Assembly (NCBI GenBank): GCA_014379405.1
Contig: JACMLU010000012.1
Span: 124,001-188,000, forward strand
Direction: 5' to 3'
Length of the DNA stretch: 64,000 nucleotides
From: Flavobacterium sp.
Lineage (GTDB): Bacteria; Bacteroidota; Bacteroidia; Flavobacteriales; Flavobacteriaceae
A program made the translations under genes and the position numbers. Below the pieces are notes generated by a model, which was not told the origin of the DNA, searched no databases, and worked only from the letters and a program-made list of their open reading frames with translations. Shown piece by piece: positions 25,815-35,194 of this stretch (the first letter of the stretch is position 1; every line of letters begins with the position of its first letter).

Positions 25815-26228
25815 ATGCAAAACCTCCCACCCAACAAAAAAATAATCCTCTTCGATGGCGTTTGCAATTTATGCGATTCGGCGGTGCAATTCGTAATTCA
25901 GCACGACAAGAAAGATGTCTTTCGATTCGTGGCTTTGCAATCGGACTTGGGTCAAGAAATTCTAAAACATATTGGAATAAATTTAAAGAACATCGACAGT
26001 GTTATTCTGTACGAGCCTGGAGTTGCTTATTATTACAAATCTTCGGCGGCATTGCAAATTGCACGAAGTTTGGGCGGGTTTTGGCACTTGGGATCTATTT
26101 TTAGGATTGTTCCAACTGGTATCAGCAACCAACTTTATGATTACATTGCAAAGAATAGGTACAAGTGGTATGGTAAAAAAGAAAGCTGCCTGATACCAAC
26201 TCCCGAACTAAAATCAAAATTTTTGTAA
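25815..26228 (+). CDS. DCC family thiol-disulphide oxidoreductase-like protein
   Basis: A 137-residue protein of the DUF393/DCC family. The name-giving motif is FDGVCNLCD (D14, C17, C20), a thioredoxin-like CxxC near the N terminus; HDKKDVFRFVALQSD and GLGGFWHLGSIF-type segments follow in the family order. The members are thought to be redox-active or electron-carrier-like proteins without an agreed substrate. The start ATG 25815 is seven bases after the inverted repeat of the GIY-YIG element, so its promoter may lie within that element. It is convergent with ettA across a shared hairpin at 26437-26462. Confidence 0.88.
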   Translation: MQNLPPNKKIILFDGVCNLCDSAVQFVIQHDKKDVFRFVALQSDLGQEILKHIGINLKNIDSVILYEPGVAYYYKSSAALQIARSLGGFWHLGSIFRIVPTGISNQLYDYIAKNRYKWYGKKESCLIPTPELKSKFL

Positions 26229-26436
26229 AAAAATGTGCCAATATGATATTTATCATATCCTAAACTCTATAGTAGTCTTACATTTGACTAATCTTAATAA
26301 TCACAGGATATTTGTCAACTATAATACTGTTAAAGCGTTTCATTTTTAGTAATAGTTGTTTTTGGTTTAGTAATAATTGGTTTAATTGAAATCGTTGTTA
26401 TATTGACAAATCCAAAAAAATAAGATTACAAAAAAA

Positions 26437-26470
26437 AGAGGATATCCGTATAGATATCCTCTCTTTGTTT
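26437..26470. terminator. Bidirectional terminator between DCC gene and ettA
   Basis: AGAGGATATC and GATATCCTCT form the stem (26437-26462), with A residues on one side and T residues on the other, so it can serve both convergent genes. Confidence 0.8.
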
Positions 26471-26492
26471 TTAGTACAATCAGAAATGATTA

Positions 26493-28184
26493 TTATCTAA
26501 TCAACTTTCTGTATTTCAAACGTTTTGGAGTTAAATCACCACCCAAACGTTTCTTCTTATTTTCTTCATAATCAGAGAAACCACCTTCGAAATAATACAC
26601 TTCTGAATCACCTTCGAAAGCTAGAATGTGTGTGCAAATTCTGTCCAAGAACCATCTGTCGTGCGAAATCACAACGGCACAACCTGCAAAATTCTCCAAA
26701 CCTTCTTCTAGAGCACGAAGCGTGTTTACGTCCAAATCATTCGTTGGTTCATCTAATAAAAGTACGTTTCCTTCTTCTTTCAATGTCATTGCCAAATGCA
26801 AGCGGTTACGTTCTCCACCCGAAAGCATCGAAACTTTCTTGTTTTGCTCGCCACCACCAAAGTTGAAACGGGATAAATAAGCTCTTGAATTTACTTGTTT
26901 TCCGCCCATCATAATTAATTCCTGTCCATCGGCGAAGTTTTCCCAAATGGATTTATCAGGATTAATATTCGAATGCGCTTGATCTACATAAGCGATTTTT
27001 ACAGTATCTCCAACCGTAAATTCTCCACTGTCAGTTTTTTGCTCTCCCATAATCATTTTGAAAATAGTGGATTTACCGGCACCGTTTGGCCCAATAATTC
27101 CAACAATTCCAGCTTGTGGCAAAGTAAAATTCAAGTTGTCGTATAATAATTTATCTCCAAAAGCTTTAGCAACATTCTTGGCTTCAATAACATTGGTTCC
27201 CAATCTTGGACCATTCGGAATATAAATTTCCAAGTTTTCGTCCAATTGTTTTTGGTCTTCATTTAACAATTTGTCGTAGTTCTGCAAACGTGCTTTTTGT
27301 TTCGTTTGACGGCCTTTGGCTCCTTGACGAACCCAATCCAACTCACGTTCCAAGGTTTTTCTACGTTTCGAAGCTACTTTTTCTTCCAATGCCATACGAC
27401 TTGATTTTTGGTCTAACCAAGAAGAATAATTTCCTTTCCAAGGAATCCCTTCTCCTCTATCCAATTCCAAAATCCAGCCAGCAACATTGTCTAAGAAGTA
27501 TCTATCGTGCGTTACTGCAATTACAGTTCCTGCATATTGTGCCAAATGTTGTTCTAACCAAAGAACAGATTCTGCATCCAAGTGGTTGGTTGGCTCATCC
27601 AAAAGCAAAACATCGGGTTGTTGCAACAACAAACGACATAAAGCCACTCGACGTCGCTCTCCTCCTGAAAGGTTTTTGATAGGCGTATCACCTTCTGGAG
27701 TACGCAAGGCGTCCATTGCAATTTCTAGTTTCGTATCGATTTCCCAAGCACCCAGCGCATCAATTTTGTCTTGCAAAGCCGCTTGACGATCCATTAGCTT
27801 GTCCATTTTGTCTGGATCAGAATAGTTTTCTTCAAGACCAAACAAATCGTTGATGTTATTGTATTCTTCTAAAACTGCCATTGTTTCGGCAACTCCTTCA
27901 CGAACAATTTCGATAACGGTTTTAGAATCATCCAAAATTGGCTCTTGCTCCAAATAACCCACAGTGTAACCCGGTTGAAAAACAACATCACCTTGGTAGT
28001 TTTTATCAACTCCTGCAATGATTTTTAAAAGTGAAGATTTTCCAGAACCATTTAGACCTAGAATACCAATTTTAGCTCCATAAAAGAAACTCAAATAGAT
28101 ATTTTTTAATACTGGTTTATCTGCTCCTTGATAGGTTTTACTCAATTTTTGCATTGAGAATATTACTTTCTTATCGTCTGACAT
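26493..28184 (-). CDS. ettA: ABC-F ATPase EttA (energy-dependent translational throttle)
   Basis: A 563-residue soluble protein with two ABC ATPase domains that gates the first elongation cycle by binding the ribosomal E site. Walker A sites are GLNGSGKSSL in the first half and GPNGAGKSTI in the second; both signatures are canonical (LSGGERRR, LSGGERNR), and Walker B motifs LLLDEPTNHLD and LLLDEPTNDLD match. The P-site tRNA-interaction linker contains the charged segment WVRQGAKGRQTKQKAR. The arm insertion NNINDLFGLEENYSDPDK in the first domain is typical of EttA and distinguishes it from Uup. No membrane segment is present. Confidence 0.94.
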   Translation of the reverse strand: MSDDKKVIFSMQKLSKTYQGADKPVLKNIYLSFFYGAKIGILGLNGSGKSSLLKIIAGVDKNYQGDVVFQPGYTVGYLEQEPILDDSKTVIEIVREGVAETMAVLEEYNNINDLFGLEENYSDPDKMDKLMDRQAALQDKIDALGAWEIDTKLEIAMDALRTPEGDTPIKNLSGGERRRVALCRLLLQQPDVLLLDEPTNHLDAESVLWLEQHLAQYAGTVIAVTHDRYFLDNVAGWILELDRGEGIPWKGNYSSWLDQKSSRMALEEKVASKRRKTLERELDWVRQGAKGRQTKQKARLQNYDKLLNEDQKQLDENLEIYIPNGPRLGTNVIEAKNVAKAFGDKLLYDNLNFTLPQAGIVGIIGPNGAGKSTIFKMIMGEQKTDSGEFTVGDTVKIAYVDQAHSNINPDKSIWENFADGQELIMMGGKQVNSRAYLSRFNFGGGEQNKKVSMLSGGERNRLHLAMTLKEEGNVLLLDEPTNDLDVNTLRALEEGLENFAGCAVVISHDRWFLDRICTHILAFEGDSEVYYFEGGFSDYEENKKKRLGGDLTPKRLKYRKLIR

Positions 28185-28285
28185 AATACATTAAATTTGT
28201 TTTAATCACTTTTCTATTTTAAACGTTACCGATATCTATTTACTCTCTCATTCGAATAAGACTAATACCTATAAAATTTAAAATG

Positions 28286-28293
28286 CAAATATA
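28286..28293 (-). promoter_or_regulatory. Putative -7 box (TATATTTG) for ettA
   Basis: Minus-strand TATATTTG about 100 bases upstream of the ettA ATG. It is an exact motif match without an obvious -33 partner. Confidence 0.4.
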
Positions 28294-28370
28294 TTCTATT
28301 TTGTCCTAATCATTGATAGATATACACAATCATTAAACGATAATATAAAGTCTATCGCCCAACTTAATTG

Positions 28371-29465
28371 TTAGTGGACCAACACAAGATTCGAGATGAC
28401 AAACTCAGTTCCAATATTTTCAATATTATTAACTTTAATATTTACATTGTTTCTATCAGTTAATTTTTTGACCAAATTTAATCCAATACCTGTACTACTT
28501 TCCCCATTGGATTTATTACCAAGTGTTTGAAACATATCAAAAATTTTATCATGGTATTTTTCTTCTATTCCAGGTCCATTATCTAATACTGATAATTCTG
28601 CTTTATTTGGATCAAATGAAACAATTATTTTTGGATTTATTTTATCATTATATTTTATTGCATTCGAAAGTAAATTAGATACTATTTGATGAAACGCAAT
28701 GGGTTGAAATAAAATATTATGATTCATATTTACTTTTTCGATTTGTACATTTGCAGAAGGATTCATTAGTTTTAAAACCTCTTCAAAAGCTATACCTACA
28801 TTTACAACTTCTTTTCCTTCGTTATTTTGAACATTTTTACTGTAATGCAGTAAATCTTCAATTAGTTTAGACATATTTATTGAAGATGTTTTTACCATAT
28901 CAAATAGTTCCGCAATTTCACTATTGAAATCTGAAAGATAATCCTCTTCTATTACATTAATTAATGCATTGATATTCCCCAAAGGGGTTTTTAAATCATG
29001 CGCAATTATATGTGCAAATTGTTCTAATTCTTTATTTTTATCTTCTAGAGTATCATTTAACTTTTTTAATTGTTGCTCATAATCCCATATTTTCAAAAAA
29101 GAAGCCACTTTTTTTCTAGTAATTTCTATGTTTAAAGGTTTAAATAAAAAATCTATAGCACCCAAATCATAAGCCTTAGTTATATATTTATGTTCATTAC
29201 TTATTGCAGTTACAAAAATTGTTGAAATAGATGCCATATCAGGATGACCCTTAATAATTTCGACAAATTCATAACCATCCATACCTGGCATTTGAACATC
29301 TACAAGAATTAAAGAAACCTTCTTCTTGAGTAAAACTTGTAAGGCTTCATTTCCAGATAAGCAACTTATAATTTCTCTTTCAGGAAGATCTAATATACTC
29401 TTTAAAGCCATCAAATTTTCTGGCTTATCATCAATTAACAAAAGAGTATGCTTTTTATTTTCCAT
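28371..29465 (-). CDS. Response regulator / histidine kinase (REC-HisKA-HATPase)
   Basis: A 364-residue cytoplasmic hybrid with the receiver first. The phospho-acceptor aspartate is near residue 57 (LILVDVQMPGMDGYEF). A short coiled coil is followed by the HisKA H-box FAHIIAHDLKTPLGN (His near 157), then HATPase_c with the N-box NLLSNAIKYND, LDNGPGIEEKYHDKIFDMF and GIGLNLVKKLTDR. Having the receiver upstream of the kinase suggests that it takes a signal from a partner kinase, most simply the 1352-residue hybrid kinase at the head of the same operon. Its start overlaps the cheB-like stop by 11 bases. Confidence 0.9.
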   Translation of the reverse strand: MENKKHTLLLIDDKPENLMALKSILDLPEREIISCLSGNEALQVLLKKKVSLILVDVQMPGMDGYEFVEIIKGHPDMASISTIFVTAISNEHKYITKAYDLGAIDFLFKPLNIEITRKKVASFLKIWDYEQQLKKLNDTLEDKNKELEQFAHIIAHDLKTPLGNINALINVIEEDYLSDFNSEIAELFDMVKTSSINMSKLIEDLLHYSKNVQNNEGKEVVNVGIAFEEVLKLMNPSANVQIEKVNMNHNILFQPIAFHQIVSNLLSNAIKYNDKINPKIIVSFDPNKAELSVLDNGPGIEEKYHDKIFDMFQTLGNKSNGESSTGIGLNLVKKLTDRNNVNIKVNNIENIGTEFVISNLVLVH

Positions 29466-30012
29466 AATTATTTATTTTTTTAATAATATCTTTTACTGTT
29501 AAAACAGTATGTTCTTTATATAATTCAATTGCTGCTCTAGGCATTGTGTTATACTCGGCTTCATTATAATCTTGAACAATTGAAATACCTTTATTTTGGG
29601 CTATTACTTTTAGTCCAATTGCACCATCTGCATTTGCCCCAGATAAAAGTATTCCGCAACAGTTTTCTTTTAATACATACGAAAAGGATTCAAAACTAAC
29701 ATCAATGGATGGCCTGCTATAATTAACTTTTTCAGATGTATCCAATGAAAAACTTAAATTTTCTTCTAGTAACAAATGATAATCTGATGGCGCTAAATAA
29801 ACATGTCCATTTTTAATAAACTCTTTATCTTCAGCTTCTTTTACTATGTAATGTGATTGTAATTGCAGATAATCTTCCAAAATAGTACTGGTGTTTTTTA
29901 ATCTGTGCAAAATAATTACAATAGGCGTTTCCATATCTCTATCTAATTCATTCAAAATAGATAATATTAAATTAAAAGATCCTGCTGACCCACCAATAAT
30001 TACCAATTTCAT
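29455..30012 (-). CDS. CheB-type protein-glutamate methylesterase domain
   Basis: A 185-residue stand-alone CheB catalytic domain without the N-terminal receiver of enteric CheB. Catalytic residues are visible: Ser in IIGGSAGSFN, His in VIILHRLKN and Asp in LSGANADGAIGL. It would remove methyl groups placed by the CheR-like protein encoded one base upstream. No chemoreceptor, CheA or CheW gene is nearby, so the target is probably within this operon, for instance the coiled coil of the large kinase. It overlaps the following REC-kinase gene by 11 bases, which indicates translational coupling. Confidence 0.92.
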   Translation of the reverse strand: MKLVIIGGSAGSFNLILSILNELDRDMETPIVIILHRLKNTSTILEDYLQLQSHYIVKEAEDKEFIKNGHVYLAPSDYHLLLEENLSFSLDTSEKVNYSRPSIDVSFESFSYVLKENCCGILLSGANADGAIGLKVIAQNKGISIVQDYNEAEYNTMPRAAIELYKEHTVLTVKDIIKKINNYGK

Positions 30013-30013
30013 C

Positions 30014-30826
30014 TTATCTTATTTTTTGATAAATTTTTTGTTTACTATCAATAATTTTAAATTTATCACTTACTGAACTGAATCGTAAAGTTTCTTTGTT
30101 TCCAATTGCTAAAAAACCATAGACTGGTAAACTTTCATAAAATAGTTTTAAAACTTTATTTTGCAATTCCTCGTTAAAATAAATTAAAACATTCCGGCAT
30201 AAAATTAGCTGGCATTCTTTAAAAACACCTTCCGTAACTAAATTATGTCTAGAAAACAAAATGTCTTTTTTTAACTCAGAGTTAATAATTGAATTGTGGC
30301 CATCCGAAACAAAATATTGATTTAAAGATGCTTTACCACCACAATCAAAATAATTCTTTGAATATTCTTTAAAATCTCTATTTGAAAAAATTCCTTTTTT
30401 GGCTTTATCTAAGGCATTTGTGCTAATATCCGTAGCATATAATCTTGATTTATCTAACAAACTCATTTCTTTTAATAAAATTGCCAATGAATAGGTTTCT
30501 TCACCAAATGAACAACCTGCGCTCCAAATATTAATTCTGGGATAGCTCTCTAAATAAGGAAAAACATTGTTTATTAAAGATTTGTAAAAATTAGGATCCC
30601 TGAAAAATTCACTAACATTAACCACAATCTCATTTACAAATACATTAAAATTTTCAGGATAATTGACCAACTCCTTTTTTAAATCTACAATGGTAAGCAA
30701 TTCAGATATTTCCATAAAACGATTGATTCGCCTTAAGAATGAAGCTCTAGAATATCCTTCAAAGTCGTATCCATATTGTTTTTTTATTAAAAAAACTATT
30801 TCGTCAAGATCACTAAATTCTATCAT
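30014..30826 (-). CDS. CheR-type protein-glutamate methyltransferase
   Basis: A 270-residue S-adenosylmethionine-dependent methyltransferase. The N-terminal helical domain (GYDFEGYSRASFLRRINRFM) precedes the SAM-binding domain with INIWSAGCSFGEETYSLAI, LYATDISTNALDKAKKG and ILCRNVLIYFNEELQNKV. All are canonical CheR motifs, including the NVLIYF strand. It lies directly after the hybrid kinase stop codon with no gap and one base before the cheB-like gene, so the four genes are surely co-transcribed. Confidence 0.94.
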   Translation of the reverse strand: MIEFSDLDEIVFLIKKQYGYDFEGYSRASFLRRINRFMEISELLTIVDLKKELVNYPENFNVFVNEIVVNVSEFFRDPNFYKSLINNVFPYLESYPRINIWSAGCSFGEETYSLAILLKEMSLLDKSRLYATDISTNALDKAKKGIFSNRDFKEYSKNYFDCGGKASLNQYFVSDGHNSIINSELKKDILFSRHNLVTEGVFKECQLILCRNVLIYFNEELQNKVLKLFYESLPVYGFLAIGNKETLRFSSVSDKFKIIDSKQKIYQKIR

Positions 30827-33800
30827 TTATTTATAAACCCAAATACTAATTAACGAAATAAGCTGTTGTATATCAATTGGTTTTGATTGATAATCTGAAG
30901 CACCTGCATTTAAAATTTCTTCTCTATCCCCTTTCATAGCCTTAGCTGTAAGCGCAATAATAGGAAGATTTATCCATTTTGGATTTTCTCTTATTTTTTT
31001 GGTTGCTTCAAATCCATCCATTTCCGGCATCATAATATCCATAAGGACAATATCTATGGTCTCGTTGTTTTTTAAAACTTCTAAGGCTTCAATACCGTTA
31101 AAGGCTGTTGAAATTATAGCCCCCTTTGAAGTTAATGCACTCGAAAGTGCATATATATTTCGAATATCATCATCAACAATCAAAATACTTTTATCCTTAA
31201 GAACTTCTCCGCCTAATAAATTTTGCACCGTTTTATTTGCTTTTTTATTTGAAGTTTCTACAGTATCTAAAAATAAAAGCAATTCATCTTTTAATCTTTC
31301 GGTGACATTAGTTGTTTTTATAACAATTCCATCAGCACTATTTTGTAATTCCAATTGGTCTGAATCTGACAAGGATTGACCTGTATTGACAATTATATTA
31401 ATTTTTTGATTTTTTGATACTTTTCTAAGTGCAGCGATATTGGCAATATTTTTAGAATCTGGCAGGCCAATATCCATAATAGCGCAATCAATATCATCAT
31501 TCATCAAAATATATTCTGCCTCTTTGAAGGTATGCGCTTGAATACACATAACATTTCTATCACAACTATGAATTAATTCTTTAATAGAATAATTGAGACT
31601 TACATCGTCCTCCAAAACTAAAACTTTCTTAAACACATTGTTTATTTGAATATCGATTGACTCAAAAGCACTTTTTAGTTTATCAGTAGTTATAGGCTTT
31701 ATTAGGAAATCAAAAGCGCCCATTTCTTTGGCCAATTTCTCCCTATTCATTCCTGACATTACATGTACCGGAATGTGTTGTAATTCTTTATCTTCTTTTA
31801 ACCATTTTAAAACAGTCCAACCATCAATTCCAGGTAATTTCATATCCAAAATAATTGCTTTTGGCTTGTATTTTTTGGCATATTGATAGCCCGTTTCTCC
31901 TTGATAGGCTACAATTGCTTTAAATCCATTTTCATGGGCTACCTTCAACAAAACATCTGCAAAAGACGTATCATCCTCAATGATAAGTATTGTTTTATCA
32001 TCAACCGAAACAAGTGTTCTATCATCATTTAGATTTTCTGATAAGTCAACAACTAAATCAGAATCTGAAGGTTTTGGAATTTCAGTATTTCTAGTTTCTG
32101 TTTTTTTATCCGTTGTAGCTACATTTTCAGCCTCTTCAACTGAATCTTCTTGAAAAGTGATGGGAATATGAACACTAAAAATACTTCCTTTATTTAATTC
32201 ACTTTTAAATGCTACTTCTCCACCAAGCATTTGAGCTAATTCCTTAGAAATATACAAACCTAATCCAGTTCCTCCATATTTACGACTTGTAGAACTATCT
32301 GCTTGTTGAAACGTTTGGAATAGCTTCTTTTTATTTTCTTCTGAAATTCCAATTCCGTTATCTTCAATATAAACAGACAAAATCTCATCTGATTTTAATT
32401 TTGTTAATTGTTCCGAACTAAAATTATTTTCAGCAGTCCCTGATAAAAAATGCAATGAAACCTTTCCTCCCACTGGAGTAAACTTCAATGCATTAGATAA
32501 AAAGTTTTTAAGAATTTGTTCTAACTTTCCAATATCAGTATGTAGTTTTTTTGGACAGTCATCAGCTATAATTGTAGTGAACTCCACATTTTTCTTTTCC
32601 ATTTGAGCTCTAAATAAGTCATCCATATCGGAATATATTCTTTCAATAATGGAATCTTCAGTAAAAATTTCGACTTTACCTGCCTCTATTTTAGAAATAT
32701 CTAAAATATCTGTAATCAGATTTAATAAATCCTTACCAGATGAGTTGATGACAGAAAGATTATCAATTTGCGGATCTGTTAAATTACCTAAATTATTCTC
32801 TTTTAAAAGTTCTGAAAGAATCAAAATACTATTTAAAGGAGTTCGTAACTCATGCGACATATTTGCCAAAAACTCTGATTTGTATTTACTTGCTTGAGCA
32901 ATTTCATTAGCTTTAATGTTTAACTCTTCTTGAGCAATACTCAATTCCTTATTCTTATCGTTAACTTCAGTATTTTTATATTCTAATTCTCTGCCTTTTT
33001 CTTCCAGATAAGCATTGGTTTGTTCTAATTCCGAGGCTTGATTCCTGAGTTCTTCCTCAGACTGCTGTAACAACATACTTTGTTTATTGAGCTCTTCATT
33101 ACTTTGTCTAAGTTCTTCTTCCTGTACCTGTAGAATATTATTTTTACGATTAATTTCGTTAAGAGAATTTTTTAGTTCTTCATTATGAATGTACACTTCA
33201 AGAGCGCTTCCTATGGTTCCAGAAACCGTATTTAAAAGGGTTTTATGATCTTCATCAAAATTCATTAGAGAGCCTAATTCGATAACTCCAATCACTTTAT
33301 TTCTATAGGTAATAGGCGTAATTAAGACATTAAAATAAGGGGCTTCACCTAATGATGATGTTAAATAGGAATAGTTATTGGGCAAATTATTTAAACAATT
33401 TTGTTGGTTTGAAATTGCAACCTCTCCTACTAAACCTTCTCCAAAATTTATTACTGTTGGTGTGTTTTTATGATCAGCATAACTGCCTATTTTATAAAGT
33501 TGATTCTTATCAGTTAAGTCAATAATATAAAAATTAGCCTGACAAGCTTGGGTCTGATTCACTAGAACATTACAAATATTTTTACCAAATTTATCTAAAT
33601 CTGTTGATTCTAAAATAGTATTATTAATCACACTAATTCTTTCCTTCATTCGATTAATCTCCAATGACTCTTCATCCATCTTCTTCAATTCTAAAGACAT
33701 GGTATTCATCGATTTATTGATTGTGTCGTTTGGACTTCTTAGGTTTATTTTAGAACCGTATTGGCCAGAGCTTATTTTTAAAGCCAAATCAAACTGTTCT

Positions 33801-34885
33801 TTCATTCCATCCAATAATTGATTAAAAGAATTACTAATATCCATAAATTCAGAATTTCCAGAAAATATTGGATTTTTTATAATTTTCCCTTCGGATATCT
33901 TTTTTATTGTTGTTGAAATAAATAGCAGAGAGCCCGATAATTGTTTGACTAATTTATAGAATAAAATAAGAGAGATTGATAAAAATAATAGTAGAAATAA
34001 AACTAATATTATCACATTTCGTAAAGCAATTTCTTTTTCTGCATTTGCATAATTTATTATATAATTTAAATTATCCTTTTCTAATTTTGAAATACTATTA
34101 ACTATTTCTCTAGAATTTACCCACCATTGTCTAGGTGTTAATTGCATTTTACCGTCAATGATACTTTGAGCATCATTATTAAAATTAGAATATGATTTAG
34201 ATTTTTTAAATTGCAATAAACCGCTATTGATTGAAACTTGTGTAAAATTTGATAATTTAAAATCAACACTTCTTACATATACTTTTGATTGAAAGTACAA
34301 ATCTAATAAACCTGCATTATTTTTTTTATCAATTAAACTTTGTAAAACTACTCCCCGCTTTAGGAAAGCTGATCTTTTTAATAAAGTATAATTGGTATAA
34401 TTATTAGCAAGTGCTGTAATCTTAGGGTATTTAATATAAATAACTTCTCTGTCAATTAGATTAAATAAATTTTCATTAATTACTGAATAATCAATAAACC
34501 AAGATGAAGGAGTTCCTCTTTTATTTTCTATATTACTATGAAGATTAAAAAGAGTAGAATTTAGCTTTTTGATTTCACTAAATATTAAAGTATCTTTAGA
34601 ATAATCTTTTAAAAACCAACTATTCGTTTTGTCTTTACTTTCTTTATATTCACTTTTTATTGCTGAATCAAAAAGAGAATAATTACACAATCCTCTTTCA
34701 GTACCTATTAATTCAATTCCGTCTGAAAGCGTTGCTATATTGTTTATATTCTCTAAGCTTTCGTCGATATTTTGATAATGTTCTACAGAGTAATTTATAT
34801 TTGATATAGTAATATAAATTAACCCTGAGAAAGGAATTAATAGAATTAAGATTAATTGAGATTTAACTGATAATTTTTTCCACAT
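30827..34885 (-). CDS. Hybrid histidine kinase with NIT-like sensor, HAMP, GAF and three receivers
   Basis: A 1352-residue membrane kinase heading a four-gene operon. Transmembrane helix 1 is at about residues 11-28. The helical extracytoplasmic region to about 290 contains IGTERGLCNYSL and LKRSAFLKRG and resembles nitrate/nitrite-sensing (NIT) domains. Helix 2 (about 290-313) is followed by HAMP and GAF (about 420-570). A coiled coil rich in Glu-Glu pairs covers about 570-665. HisKA has its His near 678 (FLANMSHELRTPLN), then HATPase_c. Three receivers have phospho-acceptor Asp near 1013, 1138 and 1283. The middle receiver has an atypical sequence around its Asp (CAIMDIGLPDS), possibly a different signalling role. 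NIT assignment is tentative. Confidence 0.92.
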   Translation of the reverse strand: MWKKLSVKSQLILILLIPFSGLIYITISNINYSVEHYQNIDESLENINNIATLSDGIELIGTERGLCNYSLFDSAIKSEYKESKDKTNSWFLKDYSKDTLIFSEIKKLNSTLFNLHSNIENKRGTPSSWFIDYSVINENLFNLIDREVIYIKYPKITALANNYTNYTLLKRSAFLKRGVVLQSLIDKKNNAGLLDLYFQSKVYVRSVDFKLSNFTQVSINSGLLQFKKSKSYSNFNNDAQSIIDGKMQLTPRQWWVNSREIVNSISKLEKDNLNYIINYANAEKEIALRNVIILVLFLLLFLSISLILFYKLVKQLSGSLLFISTTIKKISEGKIIKNPIFSGNSEFMDISNSFNQLLDGMKEQFDLALKISSGQYGSKINLRSPNDTINKSMNTMSLELKKMDEESLEINRMKERISVINNTILESTDLDKFGKNICNVLVNQTQACQANFYIIDLTDKNQLYKIGSYADHKNTPTVINFGEGLVGEVAISNQQNCLNNLPNNYSYLTSSLGEAPYFNVLITPITYRNKVIGVIELGSLMNFDEDHKTLLNTVSGTIGSALEVYIHNEELKNSLNEINRKNNILQVQEEELRQSNEELNKQSMLLQQSEEELRNQASELEQTNAYLEEKGRELEYKNTEVNDKNKELSIAQEELNIKANEIAQASKYKSEFLANMSHELRTPLNSILILSELLKENNLGNLTDPQIDNLSVINSSGKDLLNLITDILDISKIEAGKVEIFTEDSIIERIYSDMDDLFRAQMEKKNVEFTTIIADDCPKKLHTDIGKLEQILKNFLSNALKFTPVGGKVSLHFLSGTAENNFSSEQLTKLKSDEILSVYIEDNGIGISEENKKKLFQTFQQADSSTSRKYGGTGLGLYISKELAQMLGGEVAFKSELNKGSIFSVHIPITFQEDSVEEAENVATTDKKTETRNTEIPKPSDSDLVVDLSENLNDDRTLVSVDDKTILIIEDDTSFADVLLKVAHENGFKAIVAYQGETGYQYAKKYKPKAIILDMKLPGIDGWTVLKWLKEDKELQHIPVHVMSGMNREKLAKEMGAFDFLIKPITTDKLKSAFESIDIQINNVFKKVLVLEDDVSLNYSIKELIHSCDRNVMCIQAHTFKEAEYILMNDDIDCAIMDIGLPDSKNIANIAALRKVSKNQKINIIVNTGQSLSDSDQLELQNSADGIVIKTTNVTERLKDELLLFLDTVETSNKKANKTVQNLLGGEVLKDKSILIVDDDIRNIYALSSALTSKGAIISTAFNGIEALEVLKNNETIDIVLMDIMMPEMDGFEATKKIRENPKWINLPIIALTAKAMKGDREEILNAGASDYQSKPIDIQQLISLISIWVYK

Positions 34886-34921
34886 ATAAAATTCTAATTT
34901 TACTTAAAAATATTTTTATAA

Positions 34922-34949
34922 AACAAAAAAGCACTATTAAAATAGTACT
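34922..34949 (-). terminator. Terminator for the small membrane protein gene
   Basis: On the minus strand AGTACTATT and AATAGTGCT form a nine-pair stem (one G-T pair) followed by a T run. It separates the small membrane protein gene from the kinase operon. Confidence 0.65.
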
Positions 34950-34966
34950 CTTTTGTTTTTTTTCCT

Positions 34967-35149
34967 TTACACCCTTCCTTTTAATGAACTAAAAACCCAT
35001 GCATTAGCTAGAAAACCCACACCTACTGCAGCAAACCCCCAGCCAGCCACATCATCATATCTAAAGGCACCTAAACCTATTAGAAGTAAACCCATTAAAA
35101 TCATTATCAAAGTTGCCCATCCTAAAATGGTATTCTTATTCATTCCCAT
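34967..35149 (-). CDS. CAL67264 family small membrane protein
   Basis: A 60-residue protein with two membrane helices (NTILGWATLIMILMGLLLIG and WGFAAVGVGFLANAWVF) and a Gly/Asp-containing link FRYDDVAG. The sequence matches a small membrane protein family named CAL67264 that appears confined to Bacteroidetes, mainly Flavobacteriaceae. Function is unknown. It has its own hairpin terminator. Confidence 0.8.
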   Translation of the reverse strand: MGMNKNTILGWATLIMILMGLLLIGLGAFRYDDVAGWGFAAVGVGFLANAWVFSSLKGRV

Positions 35150-35194
35150 AATTGTGGTATTTATTATATAAGCAAATATCGGTTATTTTTATGG

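Noticed and set aside
28371..34885. Chemotaxis operon
   Set aside because: CheR and CheB are present, but there is no chemoreceptor, CheA or CheW; better read as a methylation-modulated kinase system.
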